Positions 53,513-62,825 of a DNA stretch of 64,000 nucleotides are shown here, piece after piece. The notes beneath the pieces were generated by a model. That model was not told the DNA's origin, ran no database searches, and worked only from the letters and a program-made list of their open reading frames with translations. The stretch's first letter is position 1. Each line of letters opens with the position of its first letter. The stretch covers positions 749,501 through 813,500 of the forward strand of contig NZ_JACHWH010000003.1 of assembly GCF_014191255.1 (NCBI RefSeq), read 5' to 3'. The translations under genes were made by a program, and so were the position numbers. This DNA comes from Amycolatopsis bartoniae (GTDB taxonomy: Bacteria > Actinomycetota > Actinomycetes > Mycobacteriales > Pseudonocardiaceae).

Positions 53513-53584
53513 GCCGCCGAGATGCCCCGGCCCCCGGGTGTCCAAACGCCGGTTCAACCCCCGGTGCCCGGGTACCCGGCGCGC

Positions 53585-54643
53585 ATGGGCAACGGGCTAC
53601 GAGTCGTCGTGACCGGAGCGAGCGGGAACGTCGGCACCAGTGTCGTCGAAGCGCTGAGCGCGGACCCGGCGGTGGAGCGCATCCTCGGCATCGTGCGCCG
53701 CCAGCCGGAGTGGACGGTGCCGAAGACCGAGTGGGCGCTCGCCGACGTGGCCAAGGACGACCTCGGCTACCTCGTGCGCGGCGCCGACGCGGTGATCCAC
53801 CTCGCGTGGCTGTTCCAGCCGACGCACGAGCCGGTGACCACGTGGGAGGCCAATGTGCTCGGCAGCATCAAGCTGTTCGACGCCGTGGGCCGGGAGAAGG
53901 TGCCCGCGCTCGTGTACGCGTCGTCGGTGGGGGCGTACTCGCCGGGCCCGCAGGACACCAGGGTCGACGAGAGCTGGCCCACCCACGGCTGGCCGGAAGC
54001 GGCGTACCCGCGGGAAAAGGCTTACCTGGAGCGCTATCTCGACGGGTTCGAGCCGCGCCACCCGGACACGCGCGTGGTCCGGCTGCGGCCGGGGTTCATC
54101 TTCAAGCGCGAGTCGGCCAGCCAGCAGCGGCGGCTGTTCGCCGGTCCGCTGGTGCCCAACTTCCTCGGCCGGACGTCGCTGCTGCCGGTCGTGCCCGACG
54201 TGCCGGGGCTGCGGATGCAGGCGCTGCACTCGGCCGACGTGGCGGAGGCGTACCGGCTCGCCGCCACCCGCGACGTGCGCGGCGCGTTCAACGTCGCCGC
54301 CGAACCGGTGCTCGACGCCGACGTGCTCGCCGAGCTGCTGGGCGCGCGGAAGGTGAAGCTGCCGGGCTGGGCGCTGCGCGGCCCGCTCGCCGCGGCCTGG
54401 CGCCTGCACGCCGTTCCGGCCAGCCCGGGCCTGTTCGAAACCGTGCTGCGGCTGCCGGTCATGGACATCAGCCGGGCACGGACGGAGCTGGGCTGGACCC
54501 CGCGTTACAGTGCGACGGACGCCATCGGGGAGTTCCTGGGCGGGCTGCGCGACGGAGCGGGGCTGGGCACGGCCCCGCTGGCACCGGACGGTCCGGCCGG
54601 GCGGCTCCGCGAACTGAGGACGGGCGTCGGCAAGCGACCGTGA
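53585..54643 (+). CDS. NAD-dependent epimerase/dehydratase (extended SDR)
   Basis: The 352-residue protein has the extended-SDR cofactor motif VVVTGASGNVGTSVV near residue 6, SSVGAYS and the YPREKAYLE catalytic Tyr-x-x-x-Lys at about 140. Later MDISRARTELGWTPRYS is typical of NAD-dependent epimerase/dehydratases. No sugar-nucleotide pathway genes are nearby, so the substrate is open. The ATG at 53585 diverges from the SDR gene 72 bp away. The phosphate-transport pair follows after 10 bp. Confidence 0.85.
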   Translation: MGNGLRVVVTGASGNVGTSVVEALSADPAVERILGIVRRQPEWTVPKTEWALADVAKDDLGYLVRGADAVIHLAWLFQPTHEPVTTWEANVLGSIKLFDAVGREKVPALVYASSVGAYSPGPQDTRVDESWPTHGWPEAAYPREKAYLERYLDGFEPRHPDTRVVRLRPGFIFKRESASQQRRLFAGPLVPNFLGRTSLLPVVPDVPGLRMQALHSADVAEAYRLAATRDVRGAFNVAAEPVLDADVLAELLGARKVKLPGWALRGPLAAAWRLHAVPASPGLFETVLRLPVMDISRARTELGWTPRYSATDAIGEFLGGLRDGAGLGTAPLAPDGPAGRLRELRTGVGKRP

Positions 54644-54653
54644 GAGGACCTTC

Positions 54654-55274
54654 GTGCGTCTGACCCCGCGCGACACCCGCTTCTTCGACCTGCTCACCAC
54701 CGCGGCGGGCAACCTGGTCACCGGAGCGGGCCTGCTGACCGAACTGATCTCCGTACCGCCCGCCGAGCGGGAGCGCATCGCCCAGCTGATGCACGACACC
54801 GAGCACCTGGGCGACGACGCGACGCAGGAGATCATGCTGCAGCTCAACACCTCGTTCATCACGCCGTTCGACCGGCAGGACATCCAGCTGCTGGCGTCCC
54901 GGCTCGACGACGTGCTCGACGACATGGACGAGGCCGCCGACCTGTCCGTGCTGTACAAGATCGACCGGTTCCCGCCCGGGGTGGAGAAGATGGCCGAGCT
55001 GCTGACCCGGGCCGCGGAGCTCACCGCCGAGGCGATGCCGGGCCTGCGCAAGGTCACCGAGCTCGCGCCGTTCTGGCAGGAGATCAACGCGATCGAGGAC
55101 GAGGCCGACGGGGTGTACCGGCGGCTGCTCGCGCACCTGTTCAACGGCGACGGCGGCGGGGACCCGCTCACCATCATGAAGACCAAGGAGGTCGTCGACC
55201 GGCTCGAGTCGGCCGCGGACTCCTTCGAGCACGTCGCCGACGTGGTACAGACCATCGCGGTCAAGGAGTCGTAG
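54654..55274 (+). CDS. DUF47 (PhoU-like) Pit accessory protein
   Basis: The 206-residue helical protein of the DUF47 family starts LTPRDTRFFDLLTTAAGN and contains repeated E/DxxxD acidic patches (HDTEHLGDDATQEI, DDVLDDMDEAAD) as in PhoU metal sites. These proteins accompany Pit transporters and modulate low-affinity phosphate uptake. GTG 54654 follows GAGAGGA. The stop TAG shares its last base with the pit GTG, a typical two-gene unit. Confidence 0.9.
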   Translation: MRLTPRDTRFFDLLTTAAGNLVTGAGLLTELISVPPAERERIAQLMHDTEHLGDDATQEIMLQLNTSFITPFDRQDIQLLASRLDDVLDDMDEAADLSVLYKIDRFPPGVEKMAELLTRAAELTAEAMPGLRKVTELAPFWQEINAIEDEADGVYRRLLAHLFNGDGGGDPLTIMKTKEVVDRLESAADSFEHVADVVQTIAVKES

Positions 55275-56275
55275 TGGACGGGGCCACCGTCGGCCTGGTC
55301 GTCGTGATCCTGCTGACCGTCTTCTTCGACTACACCAACGGTTTCCACGACGCCTCGAACGCGATCGCGAGCGCGGTGTCCACCCGCGCGCTGTCCCTGC
55401 GTTCCGCGTTGATCCTCGCGGGGGTGATGAACCTCCTCGGGGCACTGCTCAGCACCGGCATCGCGGTGACCGTCGCGAAAGGACTGATCGAACCGCCGCC
55501 GGGCCCGGCCGCGCTGAGCGTGGTGTTCGCCGCGCTCGTCGGCGCGGTCGCCTGGAACCTGATCACCTGGTACTTCGGCCTGCCGTCCTCGTCCTCGCAC
55601 GCGCTCGTCGGCGGGCTCGTGGGCGCGGCGCTGGCGTCGGCGGGCACCGTGCACTGGGGCGGGGTGCTGGAGAAGGTGCTGATCCCGATGGTGCTCTCGC
55701 CCGCCGTCGGTCTCGTCCTCGGCTACCTGGCGATGGTCGCGGTGCTGTGGGCGCTGCGGCGGCGCAACCCGCACAAGGTGGGGCACGCGTTCCGGCGGAT
55801 GCAGATCCTCTCGGCGGCGAGCCTCGCGCTGGGCCACGGGCTGCAGGACGCGCAGAAGGGCATGGGCATCATCGTGCTGGCGCTGGTGGCGAGCGGGCAC
55901 CAGAGCCTCTACACAGTGCCGCTCTGGGTGACGTTGCTGTGCGCGGTGTCGCTGGGCCTGGGCACGTACTCCGGCGGCCTGCGGATCATGCGGACGCTGG
56001 GGCGGCGGGTGTTCCCGCTCGACCCGCCGCACGGGTTCGTCGCCGAAGCGGTCGGGTCCTCGGTGCTCTACCTCACGGCGTTCGCCTTCCACGCGCCGGT
56101 GTCGACCACGCACGTGATCACCTCGGCGGTGATGGGCGTCGGCGCCACCCGGCGGCTGTCGGCGGTGCGCTGGGGCGTGGCCAGGGACATCGTGCTGGGC
56201 TGGGTGCTGACGTTCCCGGCGGCCGCGGCGGTGGCGGCGCTCGCCTACGGCCTCACGCGGCTCGTGGCCGGATGA
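55274..56275 (+). CDS. pit: Inorganic phosphate transporter, Pit family
   Basis: The 333-residue polytopic membrane protein has about ten hydrophobic segments and the Pit signatures NGFHDASNAIA near residue 23 and GLQDAQKGMGI near residue 192, the duplicated motifs that carry metal-phosphate with protons. It is a low-affinity constitutive phosphate (metal-phosphate) symporter in the cytoplasmic membrane. It is coupled to the DUF47 gene upstream. An M20 peptidase gene starts 12 bp downstream. Confidence 0.93.
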   Translation: MDGATVGLVVVILLTVFFDYTNGFHDASNAIASAVSTRALSLRSALILAGVMNLLGALLSTGIAVTVAKGLIEPPPGPAALSVVFAALVGAVAWNLITWYFGLPSSSSHALVGGLVGAALASAGTVHWGGVLEKVLIPMVLSPAVGLVLGYLAMVAVLWALRRRNPHKVGHAFRRMQILSAASLALGHGLQDAQKGMGIIVLALVASGHQSLYTVPLWVTLLCAVSLGLGTYSGGLRIMRTLGRRVFPLDPPHGFVAEAVGSSVLYLTAFAFHAPVSTTHVITSAVMGVGATRRLSAVRWGVARDIVLGWVLTFPAAAAVAALAYGLTRLVAG

Positions 56276-56287
56276 TAGGAATGCGGG

Positions 56288-57601
56288 GTGAGCCAGATCG
56301 AGACCGCGGCCGACGAGGCCGTCACGCTGACCAGCGAGCTGATCCGCATCGACACCACCAACACCGGTGATCCGGCCACGCTGGTGGGGGAGCGGGTGGC
56401 CGCCGAGTACGTGGCGGAGAAGCTCACCGAGGCCGGGTACGAGATCTCCTACGTCGAGTCGGGCGGCAAGAACCGGCACAACGTGATCGCCCGGCTGCCC
56501 GGCGCCGACTCCTCGCGCGGCGCGCTGCTGGTGCACGGGCACCTCGACGTCGTGCCCGCGGACCCGGCGGAGTGGTCGGTGCACCCGTTCTCCGGCGCGG
56601 TCCAGGACGGCTACGTGTGGGGCCGTGGCGCGGTCGACATGAAGGACATGGTCGGCATGACGCTGGCGCTGGCCCGGCACTACAAGCGCGAGGGCGTCGT
56701 GCCGCCGCGGGACATGGTGTTCGCGTTCCTGGCCGACGAGGAGGCCGGCGGCAAGTTCGGCGCGCAGTGGCTGGTGGAGCACCGGCCGGAGCTGTTCGAG
56801 GGCGTCACCGAGGCGGTCAGCGAGGTCGGCGGGTTCTCGGTCACGTTCAAAGACGACGTGCGGGCGTACCTCATCGAGACCGCGGAGAAGGGCATCCGGT
56901 GGATGAAGCTCCGCGCGCGGGGCACCGCCGGGCACGGCTCGATGATCCACCGGGACAATGCCGTGACGAAGCTGTCGGAGGCCGTCGCGCGGCTGGGCAG
57001 CCACCGCTTTCCGTTGGTGCTGACCGATTCCGTGCGCGAGTTCCTGGCCGGGGTCACCGAGCTGACCGGGTGGGACTTCCCGGAGGACGACATCGAGGGC
57101 GCGGTCGCGAAGCTGGGCAACATCTCGCGCATGATCGGCGCGACCCTGCGCGACACCGCGAACCCGACGATGCTGACGGCGGGCTACAAGTCGAACGTCA
57201 TCCCGTCGGTCGCCGAGGCGGCGGTCGACTGCCGCATCCTGCCGGGCCGGCTGGAGGCGTTCAACCGCGAGCTGACGGAGATCCTGGGCCCGGACATCGA
57301 GCAGGAGTGGCTGGAGCTGCCGCCGGTGGAGACCACGTTCGACGGTGCGCTGGTCGACGCCATGACGGCGGCCGTGGTGGCGGAGGACCCGGGCGCGCGC
57401 ATGCTGCCGTACATGCTGTCGGCGGGCACGGACGCCAAGTCGTTCCAGTCGCTGGGCATCCGCAACTTCGGCTTCGCGCCCCTGAAGCTGCCCGCGGACC
57501 TGGACTTCTCCGCCCTCTTCCACGGCGTCGACGAACGCGTCCCGGTGGACGCACTGAAGTTCGGGGTCCGGGTGCTGGACAGGTTCTTCCGGGCGGCCTA
57601 G
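56288..57601 (+). CDS. M20 family metallopeptidase (dipeptidase/deacylase-like)
   Basis: The 437-residue M20 peptidase has the first zinc site VHGHLDVVPAD (His, catalytic Asp two residues on), the bridging Asp in GRGAVDMKDM, the catalytic Glu pair in LADEEAGG and a late His in the C-terminal ALFHGVDE segment. The dimerisation domain with TAGHGSMIH lies between. M20 members cleave dipeptides, N-acyl amino acids or carnosine-like substrates. GTG 56288 follows AGGAATG. Lack of a signal peptide indicates a cytoplasmic enzyme. Confidence 0.9.
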   Translation: MSQIETAADEAVTLTSELIRIDTTNTGDPATLVGERVAAEYVAEKLTEAGYEISYVESGGKNRHNVIARLPGADSSRGALLVHGHLDVVPADPAEWSVHPFSGAVQDGYVWGRGAVDMKDMVGMTLALARHYKREGVVPPRDMVFAFLADEEAGGKFGAQWLVEHRPELFEGVTEAVSEVGGFSVTFKDDVRAYLIETAEKGIRWMKLRARGTAGHGSMIHRDNAVTKLSEAVARLGSHRFPLVLTDSVREFLAGVTELTGWDFPEDDIEGAVAKLGNISRMIGATLRDTANPTMLTAGYKSNVIPSVAEAAVDCRILPGRLEAFNRELTEILGPDIEQEWLELPPVETTFDGALVDAMTAAVVAEDPGARMLPYMLSAGTDAKSFQSLGIRNFGFAPLKLPADLDFSALFHGVDERVPVDALKFGVRVLDRFFRAA

Positions 57602-57628
57602 GGGCCCTCCGCGCTGGTTCGTCGGGGG

Positions 57629-58600
57629 TCATGCCGCCGACGGTGGCTCCATGTCGTGCTCCCAGCTGCCGCGCGTGTCGACGTCCGCGGCATCCGCCAG
57701 TGCCTCCAGTTCCGCGATCTCCTCGTCGGCGAGCTCGATGCCGTGAGCTCGGACCAGCCCGTCGAGGTGAGCCGTCTTCGTGACCCCGATGATCGGGGTG
57801 GTCCCCTTGGCGATGGCCCACGCGGTGGCGATGTCGGCGGCGGACGCGCCCCGGTCCTCGCCGATCGCCCTCATCCGGTCGGTCAGCGCCTGCAGCTGGG
57901 GCAGGATGCCGTTGTACACGGCCGCCCGGCTGCTGCCCTCCGGCAACGGATCGGCCGGGCTGTACCTGCCGGTCAGCGCCCCCTGCTCGAGGACCATGTA
58001 GGAGAAGAACCGCACGTCGTGCTCGCGGCAGTGATCAAGAATGCCCGCCCGCTCGGAGCTCCGGTACAGGAGGCTGTAGTGGTTCTGGACCGCCTCCACG
58101 CGGAAGCCGGCCTCGCCGAGGATCTGATCGGCAAGCACGATCTCCTTCAGGTTGTGGTTCGAGACGCCGACGTGCTTGATCCTGCCGCTCCGCAGCAGCG
58201 GAACCAGAAGCGGCGTCCACCGGGCCACGTCGGCAGGGTTGTGGATCCAGTACAGATCCACGTAGTCCGTGCCCATCCGGTCGAGGCTCTGCGCCAGCAT
58301 GTCCGCGACCGGATCGTCGCCGTCGCCCGCGATCTGCGGGGTGAACTTCGTCGACAGCTGGTACTCGCTACGGGCGTAGCCTTTCAGCGCCTGCGCGAGG
58401 ACCGTCTCCGAACGGCCCATGCCGTACACCACCGCGGTGTCCCACAGCGTGAACCCGTTCGACTGCGCCTTCTCGACGACCTCTCGCAGGCCGGACGCGG
58501 TCAGCCGGCTGCCGAAGTAGCCGTCGCCCGCCTCGCCGCTGTCTCCCCAGGCCCACGTGCCCAGCGCCACCGCCGGCGCTGCCATCGTCTTGCTCGTCAT
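57629..58600 (-). CDS. Aldo/keto reductase (divergent from MmyB-type regulator)
   Basis: The 323-residue TIM-barrel NADPH-dependent aldo/keto reductase has Asp and Tyr of the tetrad in LWDTAVVYGMGRSE, Lys in LSTKFTPQ and His in DLYWIHNPAD, and GVSNHNLKEI downstream. It is divergent from an XRE/MmyB-type regulator across 137 bp, the same regulator-oxidoreductase layout as the MmyB-SDR pair at 7.8-9.6 kb. The regulator probably controls this gene. The substrate is unknown. Confidence 0.9.
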   Translation of the reverse strand: MTSKTMAAPAVALGTWAWGDSGEAGDGYFGSRLTASGLREVVEKAQSNGFTLWDTAVVYGMGRSETVLAQALKGYARSEYQLSTKFTPQIAGDGDDPVADMLAQSLDRMGTDYVDLYWIHNPADVARWTPLLVPLLRSGRIKHVGVSNHNLKEIVLADQILGEAGFRVEAVQNHYSLLYRSSERAGILDHCREHDVRFFSYMVLEQGALTGRYSPADPLPEGSSRAAVYNGILPQLQALTDRMRAIGEDRGASAADIATAWAIAKGTTPIIGVTKTAHLDGLVRAHGIELADEEIAELEALADAADVDTRGSWEHDMEPPSAA

Positions 58601-58724
58601 GTCTCATCACCACTGGGATCGTGTCGGAACGTTCGATCCCCAGGAGACCGCGGTCGCCGACACCGGAGAAGGTCGCGTTTATCGGGGGTACGGCCTCTAC
58701 CCCCCTCGCGCCGTGACCAGCGGC

Positions 58725-58730
58725 TACCGT
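58725..58730 (+). promoter_or_regulatory. Putative leaderless -10 element of MmyB-type gene 2
   Basis: TACCGT is followed after 7 nt by ATG 58738, with no ribosome-binding site between. The layout is identical to that of the MmyB-type gene starting at 60512. Confidence 0.45.
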
Positions 58731-58737
58731 GAACGAC

Positions 58738-59649
58738 ATGGACCAGGAGCCCGGAAACCGCGGCGAAATCCGGCACTTCCTCGCCAGCCGGCGCGCCAGG
58801 ATCACCCCGGCGCAGGCCGGACTGCCGACCACCACCCGCCGCCGGGTCGCCGGACTGCGGCGCGAGGAGGTCGCCGTCCTCGCCGGCGTGAGCACGGAGT
58901 GGTACACGCGGCTGGAGAAGGGGCACATCGCCGGCGTGTCCGAAGACGTCCTCGACGCGGTCGCCCGCGCCCTGCGACTGGACGACGACGAACGCACTTA
59001 CCTGTTCGACCTGGCCCGGTCATCGCGGTCCGGGGGCCGCACGCCGTCGCGTCGCAAGGACGTCGAGGTCCCGCCCCGGATCCAGTGGCTGCTCGACTCC
59101 ATGACGATGTCCTCGGCGTTCGTCCGCAACGGCCGCACGGACGTCGTCGCCGCCAACCCCCTGGCTCGAGCCCTGTACGCGCCGATGTTCGACAGCGCCA
59201 CCGTCGACCAGCGCGGCCGCCCCAACCTCGCCCGCTACATCTTCCTCGACCCCGGCGCGCGCGACTTCTTCGTCGACTGGGACGCCGCCGGCAACGCCAC
59301 CGCCGCCCTGTTGCGCGCCGAAGCCGGGCGCGAGCCCCGCGACCGGGCACTGCGCGAACTCGTCGGCGAGCTGTGCACCCTCAGCCCCGAGTTCCGGAGC
59401 CTCTGGGCCGCGCACGACGTCCTGATCCGCCACGACGGCATCAAACGGCTCCAGCACCCCGAGGCCGGCCACCTGGAACTGACCTTCCAGTCCCTCGACC
59501 TACCCCTGCCCGGCCGAGCCGTGCACGACCTGGTCGTCTACACCGCGGAACCCGGCACCGCGTCCGAAGACCGGCTCAAACTCCTCGCCAGCTGGGCAGC
59601 TACGCCATCTCGGGCGGCAGAGCCCGGGCCGCGGCGCCCAACGGCCTAA
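58738..59649 (+). CDS. XRE-type regulator with MmyB-like ligand-binding domain (paralogue 2)
   Basis: The protein has about 303 residues, with an N-terminal helix-turn-helix (VAGLRREEVAVLAGVSTEWYTRLEKGHI) and a MmyB-like C-terminal domain (VVAANPLARALYAP, SLWAAHDVLI). It is more diverged from paralogues 1 and 3 than those are from each other. The ATG at 58738 is chosen because of the TACCGT-N7 leaderless layout; an in-frame GTG at 58729 would add three residues. It is divergent from an aldo/keto reductase and convergent (4-bp overlap) with the next MmyB-type gene. Confidence 0.87.
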   Translation: MDQEPGNRGEIRHFLASRRARITPAQAGLPTTTRRRVAGLRREEVAVLAGVSTEWYTRLEKGHIAGVSEDVLDAVARALRLDDDERTYLFDLARSSRSGGRTPSRRKDVEVPPRIQWLLDSMTMSSAFVRNGRTDVVAANPLARALYAPMFDSATVDQRGRPNLARYIFLDPGARDFFVDWDAAGNATAALLRAEAGREPRDRALRELVGELCTLSPEFRSLWAAHDVLIRHDGIKRLQHPEAGHLELTFQSLDLPLPGRAVHDLVVYTAEPGTASEDRLKLLASWAATPSRAAEPGPRRPTA

Positions 59650-60512
59650 CCCCGCCGCTCGGCGTCTGCCCGCGGCGCGGCCTCAGCCACCGAGGCCAGC
59701 GAGGCCGCCGGGGCGGCCAGTGCCGAGAGCAGCGCCAGTTTCTCCGCGTCCTCCGTGCCCGGCTTCGCGTGGTAGATCACCAGCATCTGGCCGTCCGCCC
59801 CGCCGACCGCCAGCTTCTCGCGGTGCAGCGTCAGCTCGCCCACCTGCGGGTGGTGCAGCCGCGTCGGCATACCGCGGCGGGTCTTCACGTCGTGGCGCGC
59901 CCACAGCCGGCGGAAGCGGTCGCTGGCCAGGGACAGTTCGCCGACGAGCTGGACGAACCTCGGGTCGTCCGTGTCACTGCCCACCGACTCGCGGAAACCC
60001 GCCACCAGCCGCACCGTCGCGTGCTCCCAGTCCGGGTACAGCGCCTGCTCGCCGGGGTCGAGGAACACGTCCTTCAGCCGGTTGCGCCCCACCGCCAGGT
60101 TCGGCGACAGCGCGCGGGCCAGTGCGTTCGCCGCGAGCACGTCGAAGTACCGCCCCTCGACGAAGGCGGGCAGGCCGAGGACGTCCAGCAGCTGCCGGGT
60201 CCCCGGCGGCACCGTCTCCCGCCGCGCGCGGCGCCGGTGCGGGCGCGGCGCGGCGAGGCTCAGCAGGTAGTCCGTCCCCGCCTGGTCGAGCTGCAGGACC
60301 CGGGCGAGCGCTTCCAGCACCTGCACCGACGGGTTGCGGTCGCGGCCCTGCTCCAGCCGCAGGTAGTAGTCCGAGCTGATGCCCGCCAGCAGCGCGACCT
60401 CCTCCCGCCGCAGGCCGGGCACCCGGCGCGTCCCGGCGGCGGGCAGGCCCACGTCCTCGGGCCGCACCAGCTCGCGGCGCGCCCGCAGGTAGTCGCCCAG
60501 CAGATTGCTCAC
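59646..60512 (-). CDS. XRE-type regulator with MmyB-like ligand-binding domain (paralogue 3)
   Basis: The 288-residue protein has a helix-turn-helix (VPGLRREEVALLAGISSDYYLRLEQGRD) nearly identical to paralogue 1 and a MmyB-like domain (VLAANALARALSP, LWARHDVKTR). The start GTG 60512 lies 7 nt after TACCGT (minus strand), consistent with leaderless expression; further upstream in-frame codons are non-coding in character. It is divergent from an aldo/keto reductase gene at 60640 (127 bp spacer), which is its probable target, and convergent with paralogue 2. Confidence 0.87.
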   Translation of the reverse strand: MSNLLGDYLRARRELVRPEDVGLPAAGTRRVPGLRREEVALLAGISSDYYLRLEQGRDRNPSVQVLEALARVLQLDQAGTDYLLSLAAPRPHRRRARRETVPPGTRQLLDVLGLPAFVEGRYFDVLAANALARALSPNLAVGRNRLKDVFLDPGEQALYPDWEHATVRLVAGFRESVGSDTDDPRFVQLVGELSLASDRFRRLWARHDVKTRRGMPTRLHHPQVGELTLHREKLAVGGADGQMLVIYHAKPGTEDAEKLALLSALAAPAASLASVAEAAPRADAERRG

Positions 60513-60519
60513 CCTCGCC

Positions 60520-60525
60520 ACGGTA
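60520..60525 (-). promoter_or_regulatory. Putative leaderless -10 element of MmyB-type gene 3
   Basis: On the minus strand the hexamer is TACCGT, 7 nt before GTG 60512, the same spacing as for the two other MmyB-type genes. Confidence 0.45.
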
Positions 60526-60639
60526 ACCGCGCCATCGGGGCCGTGCCTGTCCCCGTCACTCCCAGGATCAAGGGGACGCTGCCGCGCCCGCCCACCGTGG
60601 CGCAGGATTGAGACAGAGCACGAAGGAGAGGATTTCACG

Positions 60640-61506
60640 ATGACATCGAGCACCCGGCCCGGCGGCACCTTCACCCTCGGCGACTTCGAGGTCGCGCGGA
60701 TGGGTTACGGCGCGATGCAGCTGGCCGGCCCGCACGTGTTCGGGCCGCCCGCCGACCGCGCCGCGGCCGTCGAGGTGCTGCGCGAGGCCGTCCGCCTGGG
60801 CGTGAACCACATCGACACGTCCGACTTCTACGGCCCGTACGTGACCAACGAGATCATCAAGGAGGCGCTGCACCCGTACCCGGAGGACCTGCACCTGGTC
60901 ACGAAGGTCGGGTCGCTGCGCGACGAGGAGGGCAACTGGCCGAAGGCGCTGGCGCCCGACCAGCTGCGCCAGGCGGTGCGCGACAACCTCGACCACCTCG
61001 GCCTGGAGGCGCTGGACGTGGTGAACCTGCGGGTCGGCGGTTTCGACGCCCCCGAGCCCGGGTCCATCGCGGAGCCGTTCGGCGTGCTCGCCGAGCTGCG
61101 TGAGCAGGGGCTGATCCGGCACCTCGGGCTGAGCACGGTCAACGCCGAGCAGGTCGCCGAGGCCCAGCGGATCGCGCCGGTGGTGTGTGTGCAGAACTTC
61201 TACAACGTGGCGCACCGCACCGACGACGAGCTGATCGACTCGCTCGCCGCGCAGGGCATCGCCTACGTGCCGTACTTCCCGCTGGGCGGCTTCTCGCCCC
61301 TTCAGTCGGACAAGCTGAACGCGGTCGCGAAGCGGCTGGAGACCACGCCGCTGGCCGTCGCGCTGGCGTGGCTGCTGCACCGCTCGCCGAACATCCTGCT
61401 CATCCCGGGCACGTCGTCGGTCGCGCACCTGCGCGACAACATGGCCGCGGCCCAGCTGGAGCTGCCCGCGGAGGAGCTGGCCGAGCTGGACGGCATCGCG
61501 TCCTGA
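60640..61506 (+). CDS. Aldo/keto reductase
   Basis: The 288-residue aldo/keto reductase has HIDTSDFYGPYVTNE with Asp and Tyr of the catalytic tetrad and Lys in HLVTKVGSL. The position of the usual His reads LRVGG in LDVVNLRVGGF, as in related AKRs of the YdbC-like type, so the tetrad is incomplete. The ATG at 60640 follows GAAGGAGAGG. It is divergent from MmyB-type paralogue 3, its likely regulator. Confidence 0.88.
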   Translation: MTSSTRPGGTFTLGDFEVARMGYGAMQLAGPHVFGPPADRAAAVEVLREAVRLGVNHIDTSDFYGPYVTNEIIKEALHPYPEDLHLVTKVGSLRDEEGNWPKALAPDQLRQAVRDNLDHLGLEALDVVNLRVGGFDAPEPGSIAEPFGVLAELREQGLIRHLGLSTVNAEQVAEAQRIAPVVCVQNFYNVAHRTDDELIDSLAAQGIAYVPYFPLGGFSPLQSDKLNAVAKRLETTPLAVALAWLLHRSPNILLIPGTSSVAHLRDNMAAAQLELPAEELAELDGIAS

Positions 61507-61524
61507 CGCCGGCGCGCCCCGCGG

Positions 61525-61743
61525 TCAGGAGGCGAGGTAGCCGACGTCCGCGGGGCGCCGCTTGCGGCGCAGCCACACCCGGCGCGTGCCGTCGGCGTAG
61601 AGCCGGACGGTGGACAGCTCCCAGCCGGCGAACTCGGCGTGGATGGACAGCTGCGTGGCGGCCGCGCGCCGGGACACGCCCGGCGGGAGCTGCAGCCGCC
61701 GGTACTCCCAGTCTCCGTCGACCACCGCCTCGGACGAGGTCAT
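61525..61743 (-). CDS. DUF5703 family small protein
   Basis: The 72-residue basic protein matches the actinobacterial DUF5703 pattern: DWEYRRLQLPPGVSRRAAATQLSIHAEFAGWELSTVRLYADG in short conserved pieces (WEYR, LQLPPGVSR, GWEL, VRLYADGTRR). The function is unknown. Its ATG (61743) overlaps the stop of the upstream lipoprotein gene (ATGA). That conserved pairing suggests a functional link with the cell-envelope protein. Confidence 0.82.
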   Translation of the reverse strand: MTSSEAVVDGDWEYRRLQLPPGVSRRAAATQLSIHAEFAGWELSTVRLYADGTRRVWLRRKRRPADVGYLAS

Positions 61744-62747
61744 GGCTGGATCACCTGGATCCCTTCTCCCGTCGCCGACCCGACGTAGACCCTGCCGGTC
61801 CCTTCGTCGACGGCGACCGAGTTCGGCTGGCGCACGGTGGGGAAGCGGAACTTCTCGACGGGCTCGCCGCCCCGAACGTCGAAACCCACCACCTGGTTGC
61901 TCCCGGTCAGCGTCACCCACGCCAGCGAGCGCCGGGCGTCGTAGGCGATCGCGTAGATGCCGCCGGGGACCGGGTACATCTGGCGCAGCAGCAGCGGGTC
62001 CATCGAGAACGCGAGCAGCGCCCCGGCCCGCGTGTCGGTGACCAGGACGCGCCCGTAGGAGTCGGCGACGGCGTTGGTGGCGCCGTCGCCCGCGCGCAGT
62101 CCCTCGCCGATGGTGCCGCCCTGCACGTCGACCTTGAACACGGCGGTGCGCAGCCGGTCGAGGACCACGGTCTGGTCGCCGGAGTGCACCACCTCGTCGG
62201 CGCTGTAGAGCCCGCCGGTGATCGACCGGACGAGCGCGCCGCCGGAGTAGACGTCGACCGACTTGCGGTCGCGCACCGCAACCAGCGTGTCGGTGCCCGC
62301 CGCCACGGCGTCCGCGGGCTGCCCGGGCACGCCCAGCTCGGTCGCCTGCCCGCCGGACAGCGGCACGGCCGCGACCTGGCCGCGGCTGGGAATGCTGGCG
62401 AGCACCTGCCCGGACCCGAAGCTGAGCTCCTCGACGGGACCGGTCACGCTCACCCGGACCGGTGCCGCGGCGGGGTCGGCGAGGCGGTACAGCAGCACCG
62501 ACGGCGGCTGGTCGACGGCGACGGCCAGCACCCCGGACGCGGGGTCGGCGGCCAGCGCGGTGACCCCGGCGGACGCCAGCACCGTGCCGGCGGGGGCGAC
62601 CGCGGGAGCGGGGGAGACGGCGGCGGTGGCGGCGACCGGGTTGGCCACGATCTGCAGCGCGTCGTCACCCTGCCCGGACTTCGAGGCGCAGCCCGTCGCG
62701 AGCAGTGCGCACGCGACCGGCATCGCCACCATGGCGGACCTCCGCAC
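61740..62747 (-). CDS. Beta-propeller lipoprotein
   Basis: The protein has about 335 residues, with a lipoprotein signal peptide whose lipobox ends at Cys20 (LLATGC), an Ala/Pro-rich spacer, then seven-blade-like repeats (VTALAADPASGVLAVAV, NSVAVDEGTGRVYVGSA) of YncE/NHL beta-propeller character. It should be anchored on the outer face of the membrane. GTG 62747 with GGAGG 4 nt upstream gives the best signal peptide; ATG 62783 and GTG 62807 are alternatives. It is coupled to the DUF5703 gene. Confidence 0.82.
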   Translation of the reverse strand: MRRSAMVAMPVACALLATGCASKSGQGDDALQIVANPVAATAAVSPAPAVAPAGTVLASAGVTALAADPASGVLAVAVDQPPSVLLYRLADPAAAPVRVSVTGPVEELSFGSGQVLASIPSRGQVAAVPLSGGQATELGVPGQPADAVAAGTDTLVAVRDRKSVDVYSGGALVRSITGGLYSADEVVHSGDQTVVLDRLRTAVFKVDVQGGTIGEGLRAGDGATNAVADSYGRVLVTDTRAGALLAFSMDPLLLRQMYPVPGGIYAIAYDARRSLAWVTLTGSNQVVGFDVRGGEPVEKFRFPTVRQPNSVAVDEGTGRVYVGSATGEGIQVIQP

Positions 62748-62825
62748 CCGACCTCCGGATCCTCCAGCCTTGCGCCCCAGCATCCCCCAGATTGCCCGCC
62801 ACGTCACGTGTGTGTCACCTGCTTG